IMG/VR virus record: IMGVR_UViG_3300038678_000083
Span: 1 to 47,880 of that record
Reading direction: 5' to 3' (one strand)
Source of the DNA: a virus
Length of the DNA: 47,880 bases
Under the pieces are notes generated by a model that ran no database searches, was not told where the DNA came from, and saw only the letters and a list, made by a program, of their open reading frames with translations. The translations under genes were made by a program, and so were the position numbers. Below are positions 22,724-31,593 of this stretch, in pieces. Position 1 is the stretch's first letter. Every line of letters begins with the position of its first letter.

Positions 22724-24178
22724 TTATCTTCTCTTTTTGAACATTAGGGAGATAGAAGTAGGCACCCCTTCAGTAGGCGACATAGCCATAATAACGCATT
22801 CAACAAGGTTTGGTGATGCAACGCCGCGCTTAGCCATTTTATCTTTTGGTTCGACTCTAAACTTACCACTTAAATATTCACGCCTTGGCTGGCTGGCTTC
22901 TGCTTTCATTTTGTTCAGTGTTTTTTCTGGTATTAATTCACTATCAAAACTAATGAGCATTTGCTCATCATAGTCTTTACCGTTGATCGCTTTCCATGCG
23001 TTATAACATCTAACTCTAAAACACCAGTAAGCCTGGGCTTTTAGGTTGATGAACGTTTCGCCATTAGTTCTTGATGGTGTGGTTTTAACGCCAGAAATAG
23101 TGGTTATATGGTGTCCTTCATCAAAAGGCGCATCAGGATCGACAACCTTGGCACTGGCTGCAAATGCTGTGATTGTCGGTGGTATGCGACTGCTGTATTC
23201 CATTGCTGCCACACGCTGCCTTAGCTCACCTTTCGCACCAGCCCCAACACCTATACTATCAAATACTATTTCTTCACTGCCGTATGCAACTGAGCTATCC
23301 CACACGGAATTTGCAGCACTATTCGGATCGTTATCCTTCCATTCTCTAAGCGCTTCAACGACAAAGCCATGGATATTGCATTCAGCATTAAAATCTTTAC
23401 CCTCATCGGCGACATCAAAGCCGGTTTTCTTTCCACCACTAGGTTTTATATCTAATTTTTTATGTAGGTCAATTGTGGCCGCTATCCATTTAGGCGGTAT
23501 TATCGATAGATCACTATTGGCAACGGGCTCACCTAGATAAACATGATCATACATGTCTGGATCTTGCTCTTTCATCAATTCGGCATCGTCGCGCAGTTCT
23601 TGAGGGAATCGTGGATTTTCAGGGAAGTTTATTTTTTTTACTATGCAGTATCTTTTGCCATTTTTATAGTCAGGGTAGATTCTTTCAGTGACAAATCGTT
23701 TATGAGTGTCATCAAGTGGTGATTCAGGGTTATAGCTTACCCATATTTCAGAGCCACTCTTTCTTAAGGTTGGTATAAGGAACTTCCAACTCGTTTCGGT
23801 TACTGCTGCAGCTTCTTCAACCCATACAGCATCAAAACCAGCGTAACCTTTTATTTTTTGTTGGTTCCTATGTAACCCATCAAATTTAATAACGCCGCCG
23901 GTTGATGGTACGGATATTTCATTATTTATTATCCTGAAATATTTATGTAAATCTCTGCGATCAATCTCGTCAACGAATTCCTGGTAAACAGAATCATCTA
24001 GGCTTTTCATGAACTCACGCATACAAACTAAACGCCAGCCATAACACATAACATTATTTAATAAGATAGTTGCAAATGTTCTTGTCTTGGCCGAACCACG
24101 ACCACCATAAGCAACTTTAAATCTAGCAGGCTGCAGGTATTCTTCAAATGCAGGGAATATGTCGCACGGTTTACTCAT
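22724..24178 (-). CDS. terL: Terminase large subunit
   Basis: 484 residues. The packaging motor ATPase and genome-cutting nuclease. Walker A GGRGSAKT at 25-32, Walker B FDAVWVEE at about 115-122, coupling motif SYNPE at 148-152. The RNase H-like nuclease domain begins near residue 250 (TGFDVADEGKDFN) with a further acidic EEIVFDSIGVGAG. It resembles P22 gp2/PBSX-type terminases, which package by headful. It overlaps terS by 8 bases. Confidence 0.95.
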   Translation of the reverse strand: MSKPCDIFPAFEEYLQPARFKVAYGGRGSAKTRTFATILLNNVMCYGWRLVCMREFMKSLDDSVYQEFVDEIDRRDLHKYFRIINNEISVPSTGGVIKFDGLHRNQQKIKGYAGFDAVWVEEAAAVTETSWKFLIPTLRKSGSEIWVSYNPESPLDDTHKRFVTERIYPDYKNGKRYCIVKKINFPENPRFPQELRDDAELMKEQDPDMYDHVYLGEPVANSDLSIIPPKWIAATIDLHKKLDIKPSGGKKTGFDVADEGKDFNAECNIHGFVVEALREWKDNDPNSAANSVWDSSVAYGSEEIVFDSIGVGAGAKGELRQRVAAMEYSSRIPPTITAFAASAKVVDPDAPFDEGHHITTISGVKTTPSRTNGETFINLKAQAYWCFRVRCYNAWKAINGKDYDEQMLISFDSELIPEKTLNKMKAEASQPRREYLSGKFRVEPKDKMAKRGVASPNLVECVIMAMSPTEGVPTSISLMFKKRR

Positions 24179-24575
24179 CGACTATTTGATACTGTGGTGT
24201 TGGTGGTGTCATTGATCCATCTTTCGAACTGTGGTCTATTTCTTGCTTATCAGAGTAACCATGCTTAGTTAAAATCATCTTGGTTACTTGCGGATTCCAA
24301 CCACCAACAAGGCCACCAGTTACGAGTTTTACCTCTTGTAATTCAGCGATTGCACTGCAGATGTCCCGAAACTTGTCTTTTTCTTCGTCCTCATCATCAG
24401 CTATCCAATTATAAACCGTTGTCTTTCCACGCTCAATGTATCGACATAAACCAACAATAGTTGGTATTTCTTCTTCGCTCGTTGTGTTCTCACGTTCGCT
24501 TCGTGGCAAGCTGAATTCTTCTAAGTAATCATGAGCTTTTTTTACTAGCTCATCATTGTATGTTGTTGGTCTCAT
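24171..24575 (-). CDS. terS: Terminase small subunit (P22 gp3-like)
   Basis: 134 residues; recognises the packaging site and delivers DNA to TerL. An N-terminal HTH-like part (GLCRYIERGKTTVYNWIADD) is followed by the oligomerisation region. The C-terminal half (VTGGLVGGWNPQVTKMILT, then HGYSDKQEIDHSS) closely resembles P22 gp3-type subunits. It overlaps terL by 8 bases. A promoter with operator lies upstream (24638-24610). Confidence 0.88.
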   Translation of the reverse strand: MRPTTYNDELVKKAHDYLEEFSLPRSERENTTSEEEIPTIVGLCRYIERGKTTVYNWIADDEDEEKDKFRDICSAIAELQEVKLVTGGLVGGWNPQVTKMILTKHGYSDKQEIDHSSKDGSMTPPTPQYQIVDE

Positions 24576-24609
24576 ACATCACCAAATCAATTAAATAAAC
24601 CATACCCCT

Positions 24610-24638
24610 ATTCTATTGTGTTTAGTGGTTTAGTGCAA
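24610..24638 (-). promoter_or_regulatory. Operator-bearing promoter for terS
   Basis: On the minus strand, -35 TTGCAC (24638-24633), 17-bp spacer, -10 TAGAAT (24615-24610). The operator lies in the spacer but inverted (plus-strand TTGTGTTTAGTG at 24616-24627). It would start the late operon about 35 bp before terS. Confidence 0.6.
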
Positions 24639-24639
24639 G

Positions 24640-25032
24640 TAAAGCAAAACGGGTAAAGTTATTCAAAAAGGGTAACTGGACGGGAAGGCTGAAAGCTGCA
24701 TGGTGTATGGTCTAGCGTCAATTTAGGGTAAAAAGGGTAAAAAGACTGCCTACCACCCCTATGCATCACTATGTATATCTCTCTATAAAAATAATTAAAG
24801 AATGTAATGTAATGTAATGTATATATATACCCTTTTGCCCTTTTTAATATATCAAAGCACCGTATAGTATGGGCTGTGGGACGGGAAAAAATTTACCCTT
24901 CGGTTACCCTTTTAGGGTTTGATTTACCCCTTTATTGCCATTGAATAAACATAACAAGGTCATGATAAAAATTATATTTGCATTATTTTATATATTAAAT
25001 ATAATAGAGCGAACAATTAAAAAGGGTAAAAC
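24640..25032. repeat. GGGTAA iteron cluster and AT-rich tract, candidate replication origin
   Basis: No gene in this gap between terS and the first early gene. It holds about ten copies of GGGTAA or its complement TTACCC: at 24651, 24670, 24726, 24735, 24904 and 25024, with partners near 24828, 24892 and 24922. In the centre is a tandem (AATGT)x4 tract (24801-24820) followed by alternating AT (to 24829). Iterons around an easily melted tract, at the point where late and early transcription diverge and next to replication genes, fit an origin; early-promoter control is the alternative. Confidence 0.5.
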
Positions 25033-25254
25033 ATGTCCAATCCATTTTTAAAGCCATACGATGGCAATTATTTAAGCTTTGTTAATGCTCAAATCGAAGA
25101 CCTAAAAGTTACTGATAGCGTAAAAGTGTCCTGTGGTGAGAAGGATATTATCTCATTGAGAATGTCATTAAAGACTTTAGCGTCAAAATATAATTGGCAA
25201 ATAAAGACCAAGAAAGATGAAAACGATGAGCTATGGGTTAAGCGTATTAAATAA
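25033..25254 (+). CDS. Small hypothetical protein (73 aa), first early gene
   Basis: Residues 35-73 (DIISLRMSLKTLASKYNWQI...WVKRI) form a helix plus strand pattern seen in many small phage proteins of unknown role. A GGGTAA iteron lies just before the ATG (AAAGGGTAAAACATG), doubling as its ribosome site. It may bind DNA; not recognised. Confidence 0.62.
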   Translation: MSNPFLKPYDGNYLSFVNAQIEDLKVTDSVKVSCGEKDIISLRMSLKTLASKYNWQIKTKKDENDELWVKRIK

Positions 25255-25270
25255 TATTTGAGGTTTTATA

Positions 25271-26752
25271 ATGCTTGACCAAAAAACAAAAACAATAATC
25301 AAGACGCTTGAATTTGAAAATCAGTGGGAAGATCCTGCGAGCATCGATGACTGTGATGAAACCATATTAAAAATTGATTTGGTTGATAAGAAGCGAAACG
25401 ATGTGCTAACAAATCTTGCGATGTCAATATCTGAGCAAATACAATTCCCTGTTAATACGGCTTTTCTGCATGGCTTAGGCGTAATTGCAACTGCAATGAC
25501 CAAATCATTCAGCTATGATTATTATGGCAACCAATCGCCCGTCAATCTATTTGTGGTAACCAGTCAGCCGCCTTCAACCGGTAAGTCTGGCATAAACAGT
25601 TGCTTTGTCACACCGGTTCGTGTTGCCTTCACTGACTTTAATAAGCAGCAGCAAATTAAGCGCAACAAGTATGAAAAAGAAATAGGCGACATAAAAAACG
25701 AATTAAAAGAGGCATCTCAGGATCGTGAGATTGACGCGTTAATAAGTGAGTTGACCGAAAAAGAGGAGAAGCTTGAAAATACGCCTGTTTATCGCTATTC
25801 AGTAAGTAACACCACGCCCGAAGCACTCGAGCAAATAGCATTTAATCAACTAGGGTGCTGGAATGTAATTTCAGATGAAGCCGGGGCAGTAAATGTATTG
25901 CTAGGTAACATGTATAGTGAAAATTCATTATCAAACGCTGATATCGTTTTGCAATCATGGGATGGTGACTGGCTCAGTTCAAGCCGCGTAACCCGTAAAG
26001 CTGGCGAAGGGTATGTCAGGGGTTCAATTGCGGTAATAGCCCAGGATGAAACCATTAGCACGATATTACAGGCCGGTGCGCGCGGCAATGGTATCAGTGA
26101 ACGATTTTTGCTTTTACGTGAAAATAATATGCTTGGCAGTCGTGATCACAATTCGTTTAACCCGGTCGATGAAGAATTAAAAGCTAAGTATGCCTATCTA
26201 ATTAACACCCTTGTTTTTTCCGATGGAACTATATTTAAGTTTTCCAATGATGCCAAAAGATTAATCCGCGAAAATAAAATAAAGATTGAACCTCACCTGT
26301 CGGATGGTGGGCAGTATTCAAATAATTTACTCCGTGGTGTCGTGGGTAAGATGGATAAGCAGGTGATGAAAATATCGTGTGTTTTGCATGTGGTTGAACA
26401 TTGGAAGGACAAATCGAAGCCTGAAACTGTCGAGGCAAACACCGTTAAATGGGCCATTAAATTATATAAAGAGCTCATCAAACTTTATATCGACGCAGCA
26501 GATAGTAACGGGTTTATCGGTGAAATATCCGAGATCAAAGCCATCAAAGAACAATTTATTAAGTTCTTGAATAAAGGTAAGTTTGCGGTTACGCCATCAG
26601 AGTTGAAAGACTTCGTAAAAGGCAAATCAGTATTCAAAGGGCGCGCTAAATTGGCCAGTTATATCAAGGACAGATTGTTATTTAAGTGTATTGATTTAAG
26701 GCTTTGCACGTTGGTTGATGGGAAGATTGTGATTAATCCTAAGTTGCGGTGA
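25271..26752 (+). CDS. DUF3987-like replication ATPase
   Basis: 493 residues. DUF3987 proteins are P-loop ATPases found in phage and plasmid replication modules, often where a DnaB-type helicase would be. Walker A SQPPSTGKS at 98-106, a coiled segment with many Lys/Glu at about 128-170, and Walker B-like VISDEAGAV at about 199-207. The motif RGNGISERFLLLRE near 270-285 is typical of the family. Ribosome site TGAGG precedes the ATG. Followed by a CHC2 primase-like gene, so the pair may form a split primase-helicase. Confidence 0.75.
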   Translation: MLDQKTKTIIKTLEFENQWEDPASIDDCDETILKIDLVDKKRNDVLTNLAMSISEQIQFPVNTAFLHGLGVIATAMTKSFSYDYYGNQSPVNLFVVTSQPPSTGKSGINSCFVTPVRVAFTDFNKQQQIKRNKYEKEIGDIKNELKEASQDREIDALISELTEKEEKLENTPVYRYSVSNTTPEALEQIAFNQLGCWNVISDEAGAVNVLLGNMYSENSLSNADIVLQSWDGDWLSSSRVTRKAGEGYVRGSIAVIAQDETISTILQAGARGNGISERFLLLRENNMLGSRDHNSFNPVDEELKAKYAYLINTLVFSDGTIFKFSNDAKRLIRENKIKIEPHLSDGGQYSNNLLRGVVGKMDKQVMKISCVLHVVEHWKDKSKPETVEANTVKWAIKLYKELIKLYIDAADSNGFIGEISEIKAIKEQFIKFLNKGKFAVTPSELKDFVKGKSVFKGRAKLASYIKDRLLFKCIDLRLCTLVDGKIVINPKLR

Positions 26753-26780
26753 AAATAAATGTAATATATATCATTATTTA

Positions 26781-26812
26781 CTGGATAATTAAACGTAATA
26801 TGTTATGATTAA
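26781..26812 (+). promoter_or_regulatory. Operator-bearing promoter region before the zinc-finger gene
   Basis: Contains ATTAAACGTAAT (26788-26799), followed by a -10-like TATGTT (26800-26805) and preceded by a weak -35-like TTTACT. The context ACTGGATAATTAAACGTAAT closely matches that at 3054-3074. It lies about 45 bp before the 26850 start. Confidence 0.48.
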
Positions 26813-26849
26813 TTCATCGACAGGCAATAACGCCTTTATGGAGGTTGAC

Positions 26850-27047
26850 ATGAAAACTCAAACACATTGTTACGGTTGTGGAAATTCTTTTGCTTCTTAT
26901 GATATGACTCAAGCTGACGGTGTTGTTTATGATGGCAAAACTTTTTGTAATGATGATTGTCAAATGGAAGCGGAAGTTGACGAGCTTGAAAACTCAATGT
27001 ACATGGAAGAGTGCGGACTTAATTCAGACGGCACCGAATGGTACTAA
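26850..27047 (+). CDS. Small zinc-finger-like protein (65 aa)
   Basis: Start set at 26850 because GGAGG lies 5-9 bases upstream; a longer frame from 26805 has no ribosome site. Contains CYGCG near the start and CNDDC in the middle, a CxxC...CxxxC possible zinc site, then a very acidic tail. Precedes the primase-like gene by 6 bases. Confidence 0.62.
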   Translation: MKTQTHCYGCGNSFASYDMTQADGVVYDGKTFCNDDCQMEAEVDELENSMYMEECGLNSDGTEWY

Positions 27048-27053
27048 TCACCC

Positions 27054-27842
27054 ATGCCAATCAACATAGATCAAATAAAAAACTCAGTAGACATAGTAAC
27101 CGTAATTGACGGTTACATAGGGCTAAAAAAAGCAGGTAAGGATTATCAAGCCTGCTGCCCATTTCACGCTGAAAATACGCCCTCGTTTACTGTGGTGCAG
27201 AATAAACAGTTTTACCACTGTTTCGGCTGTGGTGCTCATGGTGACGTGATCGGATTCTTAGAAGAATTCCTAAACATCGACTTTGTTGACGCAGTAAAAA
27301 TTATCGATAGCAATGCCTTTGATGGTCAACATAATAGCGATTACGTTAAAACGGTTCGCATTCACTTGCCATTGAACCAGGTTAAGCAAGAAACCGCTAG
27401 TGATGTGCTAAACGATTGCACAGAATTTAACGGTCATTATTTCGCTGGTGCGTGCCAAGTTTTACCATTGATCAATGTCACTGGTGAATTATTAAGTTTA
27501 GCCATGGTTACCGGCGAGGGATTTGATATTAAATTCCTCAATAAAAAATTTGTTTTCGGCAGTTGTGCCATTTTTGGCGAGTTGAAAGAGTTAGCAGTTT
27601 TAACGGTAAATTATTGGCAGGCAATGCGATTAAATCGTGATTACGGACTTTGCACAATATGCGTATTTGATCCGCTTAACTTTTATTTTATTGTTAATGA
27701 TTTGCGGCGACTTGGCGTTGAATCTCGTTTGATTTGCAATGAGTTAGAATGTTTTATACAGGCTGAGAAGCTTCGGGTTTATGAGGTTTTTAATAAACAA
27801 TTTGGCGTTAATGTTGGCGTTGAGGGTTATTTAGGGGAATGA
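27054..27842 (+). CDS. CHC2 zinc-finger primase-like protein without TOPRIM
   Basis: 262 residues. Residues 1-90 match the DnaG-type CHC2 zinc finger: CPFH (35-38), ENTPSFTV, then HCFGCGAHG (55-63; zinc ligands Cys35, His38, Cys56, Cys59). This domain binds template DNA. The rest (about 100-262) lacks a visible TOPRIM catalytic acidic set such as DxD in the right setting, so the enzyme is either divergent or the catalytic part is elsewhere. Length is less than half of DnaG (about 600). Next to DUF3987 and SF2 helicase genes. Confidence 0.75.
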   Translation: MPINIDQIKNSVDIVTVIDGYIGLKKAGKDYQACCPFHAENTPSFTVVQNKQFYHCFGCGAHGDVIGFLEEFLNIDFVDAVKIIDSNAFDGQHNSDYVKTVRIHLPLNQVKQETASDVLNDCTEFNGHYFAGACQVLPLINVTGELLSLAMVTGEGFDIKFLNKKFVFGSCAIFGELKELAVLTVNYWQAMRLNRDYGLCTICVFDPLNFYFIVNDLRRLGVESRLICNELECFIQAEKLRVYEVFNKQFGVNVGVEGYLGE

Positions 27843-27845
27843 TTT

Positions 27846-28109
27846 GTGAAACAAACTAAGAGAAATAAATCTAAGGTGTGGCGAAATACTTATGGTAAAC
27901 CGTTTATAGCTAGAAGGGCTGTTTGTATTGCTCAAATAGCAACAACTAGCGCAATAGCGATCAATCAATTAGAAATTATTCAATCGTCATTTACTCCTAC
28001 CGCTGCATTAGTGGTACAAAAGGCACTAGCAATATCTGAGTTAGTAATAAACACATCCAAGGCTATAGTTGATAAGTCGCACGAAATGAACATAGGCTTT
28101 GTATCATGA
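27846..28109 (+). CDS. Hypothetical helical protein (87 aa)
   Basis: Basic N-terminus (MKQTKRNKSKVWRNTYGK), then a largely hydrophobic helical region rich in Ala, Ile and Thr. It starts after a GATTTGTG stretch and overlaps the helicase ATG by four bases (ATGA), so it is co-translated. Function unknown. Confidence 0.52.
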   Translation: MKQTKRNKSKVWRNTYGKPFIARRAVCIAQIATTSAIAINQLEIIQSSFTPTAALVVQKALAISELVINTSKAIVDKSHEMNIGFVS

Positions 28110-29995
28110 TCCCAACCCTAGGCAAAATAACCCCATACCCATTTCAATGGGAGTTAGCGCAAAACACGTTGACGCATATTCGCAAGCAAATGAAGGGCGA
28201 AATCAAGCCAACGCCAGCATATATCAATGCGTATGTATCTGCAGGCAAAACAATCTTAGCGGGAATTATTGCGAATCATTGCCATAAAGTGGGCGCAAGA
28301 TTATTGGTGCTCGCCCGTACCGGTGAATTAGTTGAGCAAAACAGCGATGAAATTTTTAACATGGATTCGCCTTGCTCTATATTTTCCGCAAGTCTAGATC
28401 GTAAGTCAGTTCATTTTAATACAGTGGTTGGCAGTGAAGGAACCGTTGCCAATGCGCTTGTGTCACATTTTACCGCATGGGTGCCTCATATTATTCTTAT
28501 TGATGAATGCCATGAAGTTAATTGGAATGATGTACTAGAAAAAGGCGAAAGCTGCTATTCAAAAATTATCAATCACTTTCAATTAATTAATCCTAACGTT
28601 GTCATTATTGGCATGACAGGATCACCATATCGCGGTATTGAATCAATTCGTGGTCCATTTTGGAAAACTGAGCTTGAGCCAGCAATAGACCGAAAATTTT
28701 TAGTTGATAACGAATACATTGTGCCAACCATTTTTGGTTATGGTCATGATGATGTTCAGTATGATTTAAATAAATTCACTGACATTGAAGAATATGGCAC
28801 AAAAGATTTTAGTAATAACCAGCTCGAAGAAATGCACGATCAAATGGAATTAACCACAACGCATAAAATAATGCGCGAGGTCATGCAAAAAATGGAGGGT
28901 AGGCTTTCAGCGCTGATCACTTGCGCGGGTGCCAAACATTGCCAAGAAGCTGCAAGCGTTGTGCCTGATGATGAATATGCCATTATTACCGATAAAACCG
29001 GTAAGAAAGATCGCCAGCAAATATTGCGCGATGTTAAGAAACACGTACTTAATGATCGCGGTACGCCACGGTATAAGTATATATTTCAAATTGGTTGCCT
29101 TACTACTGGTGTCAACGTTCCGCCATGGGACACAAGCGTTTTACTGCGCAGGATTGGCAGCTTAACCTTATTAACTCAATTACTTGGTCGAGGCATGCGG
29201 ATATTAAAAGACTTCCTTCTTGATATGGGATTGATTAAGGGTGATCACTTAGTGCTCGATTACAGCGGAACTATGGCAGCAATGCACCAAATGTTCGACG
29301 ATCCGTTTTTAGAAGATGCAGTACTAGCCAAGGCAAAAGAAATCGATAAACTGCTTAAATGCCCTGATTGCGACACCATGAACAGTGAATATGCTCGGCG
29401 TTGCATTGGTCCTGATAGCCTTAACAATCAACCTGATGATCGTTGTGGTCATTTTTGGCAGTCAAGAATATGTGAAGATCAGCGCGTTAATGGATTATTA
29501 AAGGTTACAGGTTGCGGATGCGAGAATGATATAACAGCGCGTGAGTGTCGCAATTGCCATGTTCAGTTAATTGACCCTAATGCTAAGTTAACAGGCAAAT
29601 CATATGATAGCGGTGACTGGAAGCCATGTTTGCGCATGTCAATAGATATTACTGGCAAAAATGCCGACGGAATTTGTGTGACATATTGGTTAGATGTTTG
29701 GGGTGAAAACGGCAGGCAGGAAGTTGCCAAGGTTAATTACTGGGCAATTCAAGGCGGAGGCAAGCGAACCTGGACATCGCAATTTGTTCGCAGGCATATT
29801 AATGGCTATCCATTTCAGCAAAAAATATTGTCGATGAGTGCAAAGCAGGTTGTTGGCAATAAGGCTTTCTTTGATGTGCCACGGCTTATTACTCATCGCA
29901 TTAATGAAAAAGGTCATAGTATTGTGCATGGTTTACGGTTTAATAGTGGTAAAACCTTAAGGGGTGACAAGCGGGTTCAGGAGGAGGTTGCATGA
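28106..29995 (+). CDS. SF2 DEAD/DEAH-type helicase with C-terminal zinc ribbons
   Basis: 629 residues. Walker A SAGKT (45-49), DECH box (133-136), motif III-like GMTGSPYRG (169-177), and a C-terminal RecA-like domain with QIGCLTTGVNVPPWD and LLGRGMR. After residue 410 comes a cysteine-rich region with CPDC, a CGHF unit and CRNC, two probable zinc ribbons that may bind DNA or RNA. Such ResIII/Ssl2-like helicases are common in phage replication or recombination modules. It overlaps both neighbours by a few bases. Confidence 0.85.
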   Translation: MIPTLGKITPYPFQWELAQNTLTHIRKQMKGEIKPTPAYINAYVSAGKTILAGIIANHCHKVGARLLVLARTGELVEQNSDEIFNMDSPCSIFSASLDRKSVHFNTVVGSEGTVANALVSHFTAWVPHIILIDECHEVNWNDVLEKGESCYSKIINHFQLINPNVVIIGMTGSPYRGIESIRGPFWKTELEPAIDRKFLVDNEYIVPTIFGYGHDDVQYDLNKFTDIEEYGTKDFSNNQLEEMHDQMELTTTHKIMREVMQKMEGRLSALITCAGAKHCQEAASVVPDDEYAIITDKTGKKDRQQILRDVKKHVLNDRGTPRYKYIFQIGCLTTGVNVPPWDTSVLLRRIGSLTLLTQLLGRGMRILKDFLLDMGLIKGDHLVLDYSGTMAAMHQMFDDPFLEDAVLAKAKEIDKLLKCPDCDTMNSEYARRCIGPDSLNNQPDDRCGHFWQSRICEDQRVNGLLKVTGCGCENDITARECRNCHVQLIDPNAKLTGKSYDSGDWKPCLRMSIDITGKNADGICVTYWLDVWGENGRQEVAKVNYWAIQGGGKRTWTSQFVRRHINGYPFQQKILSMSAKQVVGNKAFFDVPRLITHRINEKGHSIVHGLRFNSGKTLRGDKRVQEEVA

Positions 29996-30384
29996 AGATG
30001 AGTAAAAAGCGTCAAGCTATCTATGATAAATCAAACGGTCATTGTTGGTATTGTGGCTGCGAATTAGTTAAGGGCTGGCATGCAGATCATTTCATACCTG
30101 TAAGAAGAAACGACAAATATAGCCAAGAAAGATTCGGTTGTCCTGAAATGGAAAATCCAGAACATGACACTGAAGAAAATAAAGTTCCAGCATGTGCGAG
30201 TTGCAATATTATGAAATCATCATTAAGTGTTGAGCATTTTAGAAGTTGCATAGCTCAATTTGTCGAAAGTTTAAATTTATACACTAATCAATATAAGTTT
30301 GCTAAACGATACGGATTAATTCAAGAAACAAGTAAACCTGTCGTATTCTGGTTTGAAGAAAATATTTTAATTGATAAAGGATAA
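29992..30384 (+). CDS. HNH endonuclease
   Basis: 130 residues. CWYCG (18-22), then WHADHFIPVRR (about 29-39, HNH first histidine), and CASCN (59-63) give the Cys-flanked HNH fold. The middle EERFGCPEMENPEHD-like insert is characteristic of phage HNH proteins. It is embedded in the replication operon, its start overlapping the helicase stop, so it may be a working component rather than a homing enzyme. Confidence 0.8.
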   Translation: MKMSKKRQAIYDKSNGHCWYCGCELVKGWHADHFIPVRRNDKYSQERFGCPEMENPEHDTEENKVPACASCNIMKSSLSVEHFRSCIAQFVESLNLYTNQYKFAKRYGLIQETSKPVVFWFEENILIDKG

Positions 30385-30390
30385 ATACCC

Positions 30391-30843
30391 ATGATTTTAT
30401 CAGCAAGAAATAAATCGGGAATCCTAACCTACTGGGACGAGCAATTAAACGCCTGCAAAGTAAAATCACCAAAAGAGAACCCTGAGCAGGTTAATTTAAA
30501 TAGCCACTGCTCATCTCGATGGCCTGATTTATCAAAAATGATGTGGCATGTTGTGAATGAGAGCGGATCAAGTGGTGATAGCAGGTATGGCGGAGAATTA
30601 AAAAAGCGAGGCCGTAAAAAAGGAGTACCAGATTGGCATGTAATGGTCCCATCAAATGGCTATCATGGGCTTTATATTGAGCTTAAACGTTCACGCAAGA
30701 AAGATGCAACACCGATAAGTAAAGACCAGCGTGAGTTCTTATTACTGGCTGAATCACTAGGCTATCAATGCATAGTCGCATACGGGTACAAAGCAGCACT
30801 TCAGGCTATTGAAGATTATTTTGATAATAACATTGCGGTTTAG
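30391..30843 (+). CDS. VRR-NUC family nuclease
   Basis: 150 residues. The core GVPDWHVM...GLYIELKRSRKKDATPIS...DQREFLLLAESLGYQ fits the PD-(D/E)XK-type VRR-NUC fold: Asp in VPDW and the ELK motif as catalytic residues, then AYGYKAALQAIEDYF. These nucleases act on branched or flap DNA in phage replication and recombination. Six bases after the HNH gene. Confidence 0.85.
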   Translation: MILSARNKSGILTYWDEQLNACKVKSPKENPEQVNLNSHCSSRWPDLSKMMWHVVNESGSSGDSRYGGELKKRGRKKGVPDWHVMVPSNGYHGLYIELKRSRKKDATPISKDQREFLLLAESLGYQCIVAYGYKAALQAIEDYFDNNIAV

Positions 30844-30871
30844 GTTTAGTTGGGTTATATTGTGTTTGGTT
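30833..30871 (+). promoter_or_regulatory. Operator-bearing promoter within the early region
   Basis: -35 TTGCGG (30833-30838), 17-bp spacer, -10 TATATT (30856-30861). A full operator TTGTGTTTGGTT (30860-30871) covers the start region; a partial copy (GTTTAGTT) lies in the spacer. It overlaps the last codons of the VRR-NUC gene and would drive 30897 onward. Confidence 0.65.
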
Positions 30872-30896
30872 TTAAATGTTAATTAATGAGGTAATC

Positions 30897-31592
30897 ATGA
30901 AAGAATTACAAAAAATAATGAACGCGAAAATTTTGGAAATGTCCGAGGCTGGAACAATCCAAAAAAGCATAGAAACAAAAGTTGAACAAGCTATAGAGTC
31001 AGCAATAAATGACCAGTTTAAATGCTATGGCAATGTGTCAAAGCAAATAGAAAAGCTTTTGAATGACAAATTAAAAATTGATGCTTCAAATATTGATATC
31101 CCAACTTATAACGAAGTGTTGGGTAAGGCGGTAAATCAAAAAGTAAACGAATTCTTTGAGACAAAAGCTGCAAGTCGAATGATGGAAACCATGAATAACC
31201 TTTTCGCCCCATTGCCAGACGAAATGACTCTTATAGAGTTTGTAAATAAAATATGTGAACACTGGAAAACTGACGAACCTTGGGATGCAGATCATCTAGA
31301 TGATTACGCGACGGTTGAATTCGAAGAATCCAGCCATAGTGGCTACAACCTTAAAATGTGGAAACAAAAGGAAAGCTCTAGCTCTTATTCAAGCAGAAGT
31401 AACCGAGAAGATATTCATCTATATATATCAAAAGAAGGTGAAATCAGATTGCGCCATACATGGAACCCAACAACTTTACATGATGAAGATAGCCTTATTA
31501 TTAAAGCTTATGCGTCAAACGTCAAATTAACGGGTTTAGAGTGTTTTGATTCTGACGATTGCGAATTATCACTTAAAGATTCGGAGTACTAG
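30897..31592 (+). CDS. Hypothetical early protein (231 aa)
   Basis: Start at 30897 (GAGG lies 5-9 bases upstream); an earlier ATG at 30876 has no ribosome site. The N-terminal half is helical with coiled-coil character (KVEQAIESAINDQF, KQIEKLLNDKL); the C-terminal half is beta-prone with a Ser-rich stretch near residue 165. No family recognised. It directly precedes the RecE-like exonuclease. Confidence 0.68.
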   Translation: MKELQKIMNAKILEMSEAGTIQKSIETKVEQAIESAINDQFKCYGNVSKQIEKLLNDKLKIDASNIDIPTYNEVLGKAVNQKVNEFFETKAASRMMETMNNLFAPLPDEMTLIEFVNKICEHWKTDEPWDADHLDDYATVEFEESSHSGYNLKMWKQKESSSSYSSRSNREDIHLYISKEGEIRLRHTWNPTTLHDEDSLIIKAYASNVKLTGLECFDSDDCELSLKDSEY

Positions 31593-31593
31593 C

